Source: Pagrus major
Taxonomy: Eukaryota > Chordata > Actinopteri > Spariformes > Sparidae
DNA length: 64,000 nucleotides
NCBI RefSeq assembly: GCF_040436345.1
Contig: NC_133237.1
Span: 24,309,749-24,373,748 of the forward strand
Direction: 5' to 3'
Below the pieces are notes generated by a model. It searched no databases. It was given only the letters and a program-made list of their open reading frames with translations, and had not been told where the DNA came from. Positions 13,381 to 24,959 of this stretch are shown one piece after another. The translations under genes were made by a program, and so were the position numbers. Within the stretch, counting starts at the first letter, position 1. Each line of letters begins with the position of its first letter.

Positions 13381-13488
13381 AAAATGCATTTATTATTAAA
13401 TGTATCTAATTATTTATCAATTTCAAGAAAGTGTGACACATTAACACCATTAAAAGAAGGTAACCTGGGTATTTTTGATATAGAGTTA

Positions 13489-13704
13489 GGCTGTAGCTCG
13501 GGAGGTAGAGCAGCTCGTCCTGTAATCGGACGGCCACTGGTTCGAATCCCTGCCTCCCCCGGCTGCTTGAGCAAGATACTGAACCCCAGCTTGCTCCTGA
13601 TGAGCAGTTGGCACCTTCCATGACGCCCTCTGTCATCAGTGTATGAATGTGTGTGAGAGTGAGTGGATGTGACAAGTGTTGGAAAAGTGCAATAGAAATG
13701 CAGG
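13489..13704 (+). mobile_element. tRNA-derived SINE
   Basis: The head resembles a tRNA gene: A-box-like TAGCTCGGGAGG near 13495 and a perfect B box GGTTCGAATCC at 13539-13549, about 34 nt apart. The body has the phrases AGCAAGATACTGAACCCC and GTATGAATGTGTGTGAG typical of a fish tRNA-SINE, ending near GCAATAGAAATGCAGG. It lies just after the CCGCCAAGG repeat, so the two inserted close together. Confidence 0.75.
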
Positions 13705-14421
13705 TTTGATGTATTTTGAGTTACAATAACTGTATGTATCAAACAAAGGATTAAATAATGCACATCGTAGCTAATTCTGTGATTGAAAAGCATCTATGAG
13801 ATGGTACAAGTCCTGTGTCTCCCTGCGGGGGTCCTGATCTGCTCACAGTGTCGGTTCCCACGAATCCTCATCCTGACGAAACAGCCATTTCCTCAGATTC
13901 TGCGGTTTTCCTTATTCCTCGTGAGGCCGACTGAACATGAAACCGATGTCAAAATAGCTCACAGCCGTGACAGTTTGAGAGTTTGGGAGACACGTGGGAG
14001 TATTGTGGTGATGGGAACTAGACGGCAGGAAAAGGGGGCAGAGTTATCTCTGGAAGGCAGGTTGCAGTAATTCAGCGCTGGCACAGGAAAAACGCTGCGG
14101 TTCACACCTGACAGCAGACTGAGTGGAATTAGGTGAGCAGTCCAAGAAGTGTGGAGTGGGAAAGGGAGAGGCGGATAATGTCTGTCAGCTGATCAAACAT
14201 GTCCAGCGAGAGGAGGAGAGGACAGGAGTGCAAATAGTTTCTGTCAGGGTAAGTCATAGCTCTGCCAACCCACTGCTTCATCTGCTGTCTACAGGCCGTC
14301 TGTGCCCTCCTGAACACAGCTGTGTTTCTCTCATAACTACAAGTGTGAGTACTTTTATTAACCTGTTCTGCAACAAATATGGGTTTCTCTTTATTCTGTG
14401 TCATTGATGAAAAAATTTCCT
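13705..14421. other. Non-coding stretch, nothing recognised
   Basis: Short open frames on both strands (for example 13783-14070) lack any recognisable domain. No supported feature. Confidence 0.4.
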
Positions 14422-14715
14422 TGTGTCACGGTTTCCAGTTTTACTTTAGTTGTTTCCTGTTTTATTTCGTAACTTTTGCTCTCTCCTGTGAAATGTTTCT
14501 TGCGCTAATTAGTTTCATCTGTTCCTCATTAGTTTTCCCTTCCAGGTGTAATGAGGGTTGTTGCCGTCTTCTCAGTTCATCAGTTCGTCTTAGTACCTTA
14601 TGTGTCGACAGTCCCAGCCATTTCTCAGTGTTGTCATTTTTTGGATATTTGTGTTGCGTTCCTGATGTTGCCTGTGTTGAACTTCTTTCCAGATTTGACC
14701 CCTGCCTGCCTCAAC
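14422..14715 (+). mobile_element. Partial non-autonomous DNA-transposon-like element
   Basis: Starts TTGTGTCACGGTTTCCAGTT followed by a T-rich interior (GTTTCCTGTTTTATTTCG), the opposite-strand look of the element at 9421-9913, with the same TGTCACGG-type end. The right end is not defined, so it is probably truncated. Confidence 0.45.
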
Positions 14716-17226
14716 CAATCGTGTAAGTCTTTTGTTGTTGGGTCCAATCCTCGTGTTTCCAACGCCCTTGACTGCAGAGCGACACCTGGCAAAAGAAGAG
14801 GTTTTGCATTATCGAGAAACCCAGGAATGTGAGAGGGCCGTTTACGACCAAAACAGCACATTTTAGTAACGTGTTCTCCATTGTGATGCAACTGCGCTAC
14901 GACGTGATGACGTATGAAGAGGTAGCGGTACTCAGGCCCAGTTGCGGCCGGAGCAATGTGAGTGCAGGCCAGCGGGGGACTGAGGAGGAGGGACGATCCT
15001 GCTTATTTCAACATTTTGCCAGCTCATTCACCCAGATTTCCACCATATGTGGACTCTGTAACCTCCTCTGAATTCATAATTAGGGCGTTAGGGGGCTTCG
15101 TCACGTGGATGTAAACATATGTTGTTTTGGACCAGATTGGAGATTGCTGAGACAACTGATGGCACTCAGGACAGCATCCTTCAAGGGATTGTGTTTATAT
15201 TATTCTGATTTGTTTCCCCAATTTGTGCTGTGGTGAGAAACATAACTGCAGATGTTTGAACAGACTGACAGCACAACTTATACAAACACATCAGCAGGCC
15301 TGAGATAATCACACACCTAGCATTCACAACCATGAGTTAAACCCACAGAGCGGATGTCTCTCATATACAGGTCTAACATATTAACCTTAAAGGCATGATC
15401 CTGCATGGTCGCCTCTGAGTCAGTTTAAATCAGAGCCGGTTGTAACAGAGCTCTTCCTAATTTAGAGCCGTGTTACATCATCAGTGGGGACAGAGACGCC
15501 CGGGGCAACGGGGCAGGCATTCTTCACAGAGCCACACAGCCGGCACTAACGAGCAGGGTGTAAACACTGAGCAACAAACAATTACACAACAATTATGAGA
15601 GGCTATCTGGCATAACCGCAAGACTTGAAATTGAGTCATAGTGTGGTTTTGCGATGAAAATAGTTAGAAAGAGCTTGAAGGTAAACGCCATTCAGGAATT
15701 TCAGTGAAATCAACAATTATTTTCTCATTACCTTAAAGTTTTATTACTCTCGAGTGGTGCTGACAATAGACACATTATTTGCTTTAACATATCTTTAAGA
15801 AGTAACTGTGCTACTTTCCGAGTTTCGTGCTCCTCTGGTGCAAAGTGTTTCAAACGGGAGCTGCAGCTGTAATTTCTGTCATGTCCGAGTAAGTTAAAGC
15901 TGCTGTATCAGCTAATTGTCTGTCCGTTGTGCAGTTTGCGATCCCCTCCCTCCTCTCTACGTCACCACCACACTTGCACAACTCTTTTATTTTTCTCATG
16001 GCAGCTCTCTTTGCCTCTTCGTCGTCTTGAAGCGTTTTTCTTCGTTCGCTTCCACTGTTCGGTCATCGCCGGTGAACAGGATGAGTCTCTGTATGTGACA
16101 TCTTGTTGTGACTGGTTGTTTAGTTTGAATGGGAAAAGAAAAATCCGCCCTGAAGGCTCTCTTACAGTCCAACAAAGCTAATTTATTACAGCCTGTTGAA
16201 CGAACTCTTCTAAAAGCCTTATATTCAAAACGAATCACTAAAAACACAGGAATGAAAAATATATCATCTTCAATTATTTTTAATGAGAGGTAGTTCTTCA
16301 GGCTGAAAAGGTTTCTTTCTTTTCTCACATAATGACCACCTTGCAGTGTTTCCTGTGATTTTCTATATTAAAATCAGACGCGGACCATTTGCGAACGATT
16401 ATAACCTGCACGGTGCTCATTAGTCTGAAGGATACACAGTGAATAACCGCTACAACATGCCTCAGAAAGTGGCCGAGTTCAGAACATAACCGTGACCTTT
16501 AGACTTTCCACGAATATCTGTAGAATAGCTCACACTCATCTGCATTTCATTATGTAAAAGGTCAACTACCATATTTTCAATTATCCTCACCCTGCCATCA
16601 CTTTTCCTTCTACTTTAAGAGTTAAAGTGATAATCCAGCACTGTTTTCTCTGGGTTATTTTCCCCTGCGTGCTCCAGTGTTAACAGTGCCGGCCGTGCCG
16701 TGGCACCGGCATCATCCCTGACGAGATGATTGCACTGTCAGCTGCAGGCTCTTGTTTTATTAGGCATGTTTTCACTCTGTTTTCATTCAGCGGCGTTCAT
16801 GATAACTGCTTCTGGGGGTACGTGAAGGTGAGAAGGGTGCTGCTAAGATGTAATTAATCTTTTTTGCCTTGTTGTGGTCGACGGCGTGACGCGCTCCGTC
16901 CAGCAGCCATTCAAAAACAACACAGGCACAACACTGGGGTCGCTGATAGAAACGCCAGCAGGGGCAGCGAGGGCAGCGGGATGATTAGTAGGGAGTTAAT
17001 GGGCTTTTCCTGTTGCTCCAATCACAAGCAGTGTGATTGAAATGTGGCTTTCACCGACATATTTAATGAGTATGGGTTATATGCATGCAAAGGTGCACGC
17101 TAAAAGAAGCAAACTTAATTTACTTGGCAGAAGCACTCTGTGTTGCATAGTACATTCAAATGATCACACTATACTGCATTTACGCTTGTGTTTATTCTTT
17201 CCTAACGAGGGACGGCTCGAGTAGGA
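14716..17226. other. Non-coding stretch, nothing firmly recognised
   Basis: No exon with both splice sites and a recognisable protein. 14.74-15.08 kb is relatively GC-rich and open in more than one frame without family resemblance. Confidence 0.4.
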
Positions 17227-17266
17227 AATGAATGAATTTCCATTTTTAGATGAACTGTTCCTTTAA
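17227..17266 (-). repeat. Terminal fragment of repeat family D, inverted
   Basis: The complement reads TTAAAGGAACAGTTCATC and then AAAAATGGAAATTCATTC, matching the start of the copy at 2976 with a few mismatches. Only the terminal 40 nt are recognisable. Confidence 0.6.
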
Positions 17267-18544
17267 CCAGCCAACCTAGTGCTAAAAGCCACTCACACAC
17301 ACTCACGTTCACACACAACAGGCCTCTTGTTTATGTTTTTGACATTTTCATTCCTCTCTGTGCGAATGTCTTTTGTGAGAGCAAATCTCAACAGGGATAA
17401 TTAATCAATTAGAGAATTTAGAGGCTTGTTGTCCTCTGCTGAGTGGGATTAATGGGCCCAATCATGTGATGACCGGGCAGCGTTTTCACCGAGGGGTGGC
17501 TCTGAAGCTGCATTTAGACGCTGCAGTGTGGACAGAACCACGGCGCGATCGCATCCGGGTTTGCAGTTTTTCCACCTTGTTAGTCTGCGAGTCAGGTTAT
17601 AATCATGTTCCACCGGCTGCACATGATAAGCAGCGTTCCCATTCGGGCCCGTATCATATCTCCTGAGTGTCATTTCTCCGGATCATTTACCTATTCCATC
17701 CTTTCCCCAGAGATTTTTTTCATCTGAATCGCTGGACATAAAATGCAAATAACCCCAGCGATGAGAGTGGTTGATGTTCAGCTGCAGAAGCAATCAAAGC
17801 CCCTTCCAGTCCAGCCACTCCTGTCTCTGAATGACCGTCATCAAGAGCCCACGGTGGGAAACATGCGCACACAGAGCTCGCCCACATTCCTTCACCTTTT
17901 TTGGCCACATTTGGGTGCAGAGTTGTAAAACCAAACACAGCGATAAATCAGTCCAAAATGCACAAAGGACATCTTTTACTTGAAGATATGCAGTTGAGCG
18001 GTGGTAGATTACGTTAGTTTAAGAGAGAAAAACATCACTTGAGTTGAGACCGTGGTGGAAGCTTTTTCTTTGGAAATGAACAGAGACCAAATACTTGGAC
18101 TGGATGGAGAATAATCCGTCTTTGGTTGAGTACGTGTGCTTTGTGATGTGTCTCAAAAGGTTGCTGAACGTATCGGCAAATCATCTCTAGTCACTCACTA
18201 TCCATGCTTTCCTTTCCTTGCTGCTTTTTGATAGTGGAATTAGTGTTAATATTGTTACAGGTTGTGATCATTTTGTCTCGGAAGAACTGAATTACTCCAT
18301 TACAAAGGAAGTGTCCTGCATTTGAAATCCTGATCACGTAAAAAGTAAAGTTGGTTGAGTGAGTGAGCGGCTCCCAACATCTGGGTCTGCCACCTCTAAA
18401 GGCTCACAAGATAAATCAAAACACGAATCCATATTAATTCTTGGACTCTTTCTTTTTTATAAGGGATCACGAGCCAAGAAGACTAAGAAACAACAATGTG
18501 TAAGAACTGATCAGCTGTCAGATGGGGGCAGCAGATCCCCAGAG
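17267..18544. other. Non-coding stretch, nothing recognised
   Basis: Overlapping short open frames on both strands (17449-17938) have no domain resemblance. No supported feature. Confidence 0.4.
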
Positions 18545-18765
18545 TAACTGTAGCTGCCGTTAGATCGTTAGCTCAGTGAGCCTTGCAGCTTTAGCGGTCA
18601 GGACTGGGAGCCTGGAACAAGAGGGAATGTTGGTTGTTTACACTGATAGCACGGAGGGAGTGGACCCAGCAGGGAATGCAGGCGGGGAGTGGCACCAAAA
18701 TGGCCACTAGAACCAGAACTGGGCGAGCGGACAACAGAACTGCTTCAAAACTACGGGGGAAAAAA
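18545..18765 (+). repeat. Dispersed repeat, family B (copy 1)
   Basis: Similar in order to 31130-31625. Both have a GTTAGCT...GTGCAGCT/TTGCAGCT opening, GGTCAGGACTGGGAGCCTGG or its equivalent, a GGTTGTTTACA...GCTAGCAC-like block, ACCCAGCAGGGAATGC and a GGCACCAAAATGGCC...AGAACCAGAACTG block. This copy is shorter and diverged. No coding capacity. Confidence 0.55.
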
Positions 18766-21700
18766 TGGACAGAAATATACATACACATGATTTTCATCAG
18801 ATTTTTAAAAAAGCTGTGCGCCTGATTCTGTTTTATAAATTTCAAACCTTTGTGAAACTGGCGCACGCTTCATTTCCACTCCCATGATTAGCCACGAATG
18901 GACGTAGAACGCACCATAAACATCAGACTACATTACTCCGCTCCACCGCTCACTGTAACAAGAACAGAGAACAGGAAGCGCAACGCAATTTAACCAATTG
19001 TGTGTCATCAGTTAGGTTCTCCAACAGCATCAGAACAGCTGTCATATTTACAAAAAATGTAAATATATACGTACATGCAGTGTCAGAGAAGTCAGAAGTG
19101 ATTCACCGCTGTATGAACAGAAGACAAACCCTGTAATGTAGATGATCCGCCCCTGGACTTGGCCTGCTGCAGCTCAGCGTGTCACTCTGAATACAGAGCG
19201 CTGAGACCCGTTGACCTGTCACACTTTTGGCAGAAAGTGTTCAGTCCCCGATGGATGACACGCTGCTCCGCTAATGACGAACATCCGCCGCCCTCAGGAT
19301 TGCTTCTATATCAGAGGCCAAGGTGTGAGCAAAACAATATCCCACCTCTAACTCTGTTCTTCCGCTGTTTAATAGAGGAGGTACATTAGGTTTGTAATGA
19401 CAAGTTTAAAGACATCAGAAAACAAGCAGCTCCCGCGTGCGTCCAAAGGAAACGTTTCAGCTGCGATGTCAGGTGTTATTTCCATCAGCTGACATATGCA
19501 TTTATAGGTGAATCTGCTGTTTATTTTAAATCAAGTCAATTTGGCCACAGGGGCAAAAACATACAAGGAAAGGAAATGAAAGCAATTGTTTTATAATGTG
19601 GCCACAAAACAATATTTGACTGTTCTTATGTGTTAATGAATAAAGAACTGTCCCCGGGCACATTCATGCAAAACATAAAACTGCGTTAGAGGCAGGCAGA
19701 GGCTGGGAAATGTGACTTTATTTTAGAGATCTATTTGGACTAAATGTCAGGCCAGCTTACAACAAACAAGGCTTAAGTGAAGGGGAACACTGCTGTGTTT
19801 GTTTTCATTTAACTGCTAGCATGTCTCAGGCAGACACATTAGCCTTTTTTAGAGAGACATGTAACCATAACAATAAAAGCCATTCACATTAAATGCATTC
19901 TGTATTATCTCCGTCTGAAATGTTAAAGACATTTGTTTTGGTTTCATGCTCCATTAAAAGTGGCATTATGTTGCTGCAAATTGAGAAGAAAACACAGAAA
20001 TGAATCTCATCCATCTAAGATCTGCTTTAAATGTCGGATGTGTTTTGATTGATAACAAGAGCGATGACGAAACAGGAACACCGATCAGGGATCAGATCGG
20101 AGATCTATCAACACTCTTAAGTAGATGTGGTGCGCCTTATCAGCAAAACGGATTAATGACCTCAATGTTTTTTCAATTAATCAAGTGTACCATGTGTCAT
20201 GTGTGATTGCAAGAGAAATATTATTCATGTTTTTTGGACATTTTTCTCATGCTGACCTTTCCAGAGATTAACATTTTTTTTGGTGGTCTGTATTGTGGCT
20301 TCACAAGCTGACGTCATACAGTACTTGATGAATATACATGAGTCAGCTGACCCTGCAGGTACTTATTGCCTCCGGCTCAACGGCTCTGGTTACTGATGAA
20401 TACGCTAATTTACTTTCATCTTCAGGGCTGTTAGCTTGTTCATTTTTTTCAAGTTTCCAGCTGAGTTTGAAAAAGAGGTTGAATTTAAAAATATTATAAA
20501 AGAAATCGTTGTTTGTGGCTTCTGTGTGGATCTGAGCTGAGTCAGCCGCCTGATCGGTACTTGCTCATGTGCAGCTCTCAACAGAGATGAGAAATAAACA
20601 AGATGTCTCACTCCTGAGCAACTTCTGTGAATGTGTCTAAATCAGAATATCGATTAAGACTTTTTAAAACAAGTTTAATGTCTTCTGGATGCAGTCTGGT
20701 GAGAAATATGATCCCTGTTTTTCTGGCGCAATTGTGATACACACGGTAAAACCTGAAAAGCAAACTTGCCTCCTGGCAAGAGAAAAGAGTCAATCGACCA
20801 TTTTTAGCGAGTTTACCCAAGTTTCAAAAACCTGCGAGCCCCTATGAACATATATTGCTTGATAGCTTCCAGCTAGGTGGGCTTGTTTAAGTATCTTGCT
20901 CCACCTCTGCTAATTTCTGATCAGCCAAGACTCAGGTGGAGTCCTGTTTTCATCCTGGCTCTTCAGAAGCCGATGGGTGACGCCATCCATAGCGGATCAA
21001 ATGTCATCAGTTTAATCTTTACAGCTGCATATTTGTTTGGCGGAAAGTAAAAATGACAGATGATGGTGTAGGTCAGCGCACATCCTCCTCAGTGTTGCAT
21101 GTTATAGCTCATTTACTTCAAACTGTGCATGGACATGTCTCAATGCATACCACATGTTTTGGTTTAACCCGGTACTTCACATAGATAATCACTTATTTAG
21201 CTGCGTTTTTTTTCGTTCACTATGATTGTTGGATAGAAAACACAGACTTGAAGAGAACTATTATGAACACAGTCTTTTTCAAGTGGTCCATTCAGAGCTG
21301 TTGGAAAGCTGAGACATGTCAGATTTGGTTGCCATTTGGCTGCTTTCCATCAGCTGTGCTGCCAGAAAATAAACACATAACACATGCATCAGGGAAGTGG
21401 ACATAATGTACATTTTGATACTGATGCCAGTTTCTGAAAATCACTCCCATGCACCAGTGCACACATTAGTACATTTTCTTTTAGACTTTTACTTAAAGTG
21501 ATACTTCCTTCAGTCTTAACTTGCAGTGTTGGACGTTGACGTGCCAGAACATGAAATCCACTTCAGATAAACTTGATGTAAATGTTTCCTGTGTCACAAT
21601 ACAAATATCACTTCCTGGTCGGAAGTATATTTTGATCACAGAGACTTCATAACATGCTGTGTGGGAAAAGGGAAAGTGCTCTAACGTTTGGGTGGGTGGG

Positions 21701-22206
21701 TGAAAACAACATATCCTGCTGGAGGAGAAAAACCACCGACCGCACTGTCGGTACACAATATTCAGAGCTGATGCCTCCGCAGTCTCAACTGACTCCATCA
21801 GCTTCAACACTTAGCGTAAAGTAATGAGATCATGTCCCATCAATCTTCAAAACAGCTCCCACTTCAACACCAAATTGTTTTTTAACAGAAGCAGACGAAG
21901 TAGATTAAATTCATTGGTGAGCTGTGCAATATGTCATATTTAAGCAGCTGTTTCCATGTTATTACTATGGCGGTGAACGCCATCTGCAAGTTATTCATGT
22001 GTAAGAAGGACTGTAAAGTTCCCGGCTCATTAATTCCCTTCCCTTAAATCCCTTTAATTGTGTTTGAGAGTTTAGTAGAGTGACGCAGAGGCAGCAGCTG
22101 TATTATTTTTCCTTCATTATATCCCACACGGTAACTCCAACCAAAACTGGTGAAGTGGTCTCTGCTTTGCAAAGAAATATAGCGACACACAAAGCAGTAA
22201 GGATTA
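18766..22206. other. Non-coding stretch, no gene recognised
   Basis: Only short open frames. Those at 20608-20820 and 21493-21810 (minus) were read through and match no family I know. No RNA gene or clear repeat. Confidence 0.4.
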
Positions 22207-22470
22207 AATGTTGGCACATAACGTTTCTGCAAACCACACGAAAACCAGGTGTTTGGGCTGACAAAACCTGGATATTTTGGATGTGAAGTCGGGACATCTC
22301 CAGCGGTGTTGGTGGTGACAAAACATATATTTTAAGCCAAAACATGATCTTTTCCTAAACTCAACCAGAGCATAACATTTAAAGTTGAACCTAAAGAAAT
22401 GTAAAGTTGCAACATATTAGTGGTTTTGCAAGAACGGATATTACTGGTATTTATTCTGGCACTTGTGTAT
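22207..22470. mobile_element. MITE, family A (copy 2, both ends visible)
   Basis: The left edge reads ATGTTGGCACATAACGTTTC then TGCAAACCAC. Its complement (GTGGTTTGCAGAAACGTTAT) matches the right-end sequence of the family, seen here as GTGGTTTTGCAAGAACGGAT and at 62930 as GTGGTTTGCAGAAATGTACA. The element therefore has terminal inverted repeats of roughly 30 nt. The middle has the family blocks CCAAAACATGATC and AACCTAAAGAAATGTAAAG. No open frame of note. Confidence 0.65.
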
Positions 22471-24379
22471 TGTGTTTTTCAGGTAATTATCATGCATAGT
22501 TGCCGTTTTCAGGACAGCTGAAGATATTTAAGTGACTTCTTGTGACTGTAATGTTAATCCTTGTACAATGACATCATCCTCCCGTGTAATCTCAGGTGAA
22601 ATCTAGAGCAAAACAATTGGATTACATCATTAAAATAAAGGGTGGTTTTGTTTTAAATTTTTCCAATAAGCTCTTTTTTCCACCATTGTTGTAGTCGTGC
22701 CTCGATTATAGAAAAAGCCAAAGGTAACAGGGTTCAGTGTCACTGACTCAGCGTCGAGGCTATATCGGGTGGATAAGCAATATGATTACCTCGGTCAGCT
22801 AATAGCCTCTGTGCACCCGCTGATGTTATTAAGCATCGTGATAAATACAAACAACAGCGGTTCGGTCATCAGCTTTGCTCTGTAACTTCACTTCCTGTTG
22901 CACAAGCCAAAATGGACTGAAATTAAAGCAAACGCTAAATCGCTCTGACAGGGAAAATGGAGCTCGAGCATTCTGATATAACACGACCTGTCTCCATTAC
23001 TGCAGCCGAGGACGTAGGAGGCACGTCTGACCTTTCTGAGGAGGCTGGACGACAGAGCCACAGTGGGTTAAACACTCTTTGTTATGCAGTTTAAACATGT
23101 CTGACGATCCCGGCTAATGACCTGCGTCTTCCTCTCCCGTGATCTGTTTGATACTGGCTTCTCACTGAGAACACACTATGAATTTTTCCTCATCGTCGTC
23201 GTTATCATTAGCAGTCACAGCAGCGGGCAGCAGCCTTTTGTTTTGCTCTCTCTTCCTACTGGCCTCTGACTCCGAGTCTGCTCTATAATTTTCGCTGTCA
23301 GATGGAAAGAGCTCATTAGCTGCACTTCCCAATCAGAGGAACCACTGATTCAAAGAGGATACAAAGAGATAAATGCACAATTTAATGTCCTTTGTTTGTA
23401 AATCAGCTAATTTATAGATTAGTGTTCGAATCTACACATGCAGCGGTAACATTAACACACGCTGCGCTCAGATTTATATGATACCGATTCGCAGCAGGAC
23501 AAAATTAATCAAGCTGGGAAGTTAATGATATGTTTTTGCTTGTTTGGTTCTGGACCACGGATGTTCTGGTTTTGCCAGTCACAACACTCACTACTTGTTT
23601 GTCTTGGTGACATCCACCCACTTGGCTTCGGTTCCTGTTTGTGCTGAAGATAACTGTTCTGGCTGGCTGCTGTAGAAGAGAGAGGGGAGGAACGTAGGCT
23701 GAGATCCACAGTCAGACCTCGAGAGGAAAAACCTGGCTCCCGCTCACCATCCCACAAACTTTTCCATAATGTGAAACCATCGCTCATTTTCTCAACTGTG
23801 CCATCGTTCCAAACCAGAGAGATCAGCACTTTTACCGCCCAGTGAGAAACAGGCAAGAAAATAGGAAGAGAGGCATTTTACTGTCGTCAGGTCAAAACCC
23901 GAGAACTGCAGTTTTCGGTTATTTTTCTGTTTGAATATAATTTCACAGATTTATGACTCCTCTGTTGCACGCATTTGGTATTACGAAGCCCATTTAAAAC
24001 TCTTGTGGAAAGTGGTATGGCAGCAGTTTGTGAAGACGTCCCAGGAGTTGTGACAGGTGGTGCAATGACCGAAGCTCTGCACACTTAGTGAATTGTGCAG
24101 ACAACCGGTCCAGTCCTGGACCTTAACTGACATCTCTATGGTTGTTTCTGCCTGTCAAGCCTTCCTGTCTCACACCAGATGGACTAAACAGTATGCAATC
24201 CCTCATGCAATGGGAATATTTTCTCATATATGTTTATATAACACATTAACATTCTTGTTTTTTTTCATTATTTGTGTCAGTTGAACAGTGCATGATAATA
24301 TTTTCACCTTGTAATTACATATTACACAGGCTTACGTTTGAAATAAGTGTCATATTCACATGTATTAATATATTACTCA
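22471..24379. other. Non-coding stretch, no gene recognised
   Basis: A minus-strand open frame of 115 codons (23509-23856) reads somewhat like protein but lacks a recognisable family and a good pair of splice sites. Nothing else supported. Confidence 0.4.
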
Positions 24380-24480
24380 CAATGTGCTATTGAATATCAA
24401 ATGATGTATTCAATCTACCAATGTATTATTAAAAAATCCATATATATATTATAATATAATATATAATATTCCATATATTC
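24380..24480. repeat. AT-rich low-complexity segment
   Basis: Contains ATATATATTATAATATAATA and similar runs, partly self-complementary. Confidence 0.75.
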
Positions 24481-24637
24481 GCATACTTTATTTAAACTTC
24501 AGAGCCAGCGCTTACAGGCCTGTTATGCCTCGTTATGGCTGCTTAGCTATAATTGAACAATCAGGCGGTTGGCGGCGGCGTCGCCACTTTTCCCCTCGCC
24601 AGCGTCTGACATCATGAGGAATGTTGATGCTCCGGGA

Positions 24638-24959
24638 TTTAAAGGTCCAGTGTGAAGGGATTTACTGGGATTTGGAAGGGATGTAATATAATATTCATAA
24701 TTATTTTTTCTGTGGTGTATAATCATCTGAAACTAAGAACAAATGTGTTTTTGTTATGTCAGAATAAGTCTCTAACATCTACAGAGGGAGTGGGTCTTCT
24801 TTCAATGAGTCAATTCATCATTGCATCACCATGTTTTTAGCCCACAACAGACATACTTAATACTTTTTTTTGACATTTTTGGTATTTTGAGGCGATGGAT
24901 ATGTTTCATCGGTTGTTCTCTGCAACCTCACCACAAAATCCCACACACTGGACCTTTAA
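24638..24959. mobile_element. MITE with near-perfect terminal inverted repeats
   Basis: Left end TTTAAAGGTCCAGTGTGAAG, right end CACACACTGGACCTTTAA. The outer 15-16 nt are exact inverted complements, and homology extends inward (GGGATTT against AAATCCC). Length about 322 nt, interior AT-rich and non-coding. Matches in feel a common fish MITE family beginning AAAGGTCCAGTGTG. Confidence 0.8.

Noticed and set aside
13489-13560. A tRNA gene
   Set aside because: A- and B-box-like motifs are present, but the cloverleaf is poor and the sequence continues into a typical SINE body.
13177-13623. A 148-codon plus-strand frame
   Set aside because: It runs through two repeats (the CCGCCAAGG repeat and the SINE), so it is not a gene.
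23509-23856. A possible exon in a 115-codon minus-strand frame
   Set aside because: A donor-like gtgagc is present, but the acceptor is ambiguous and the translation has no recognisable family.
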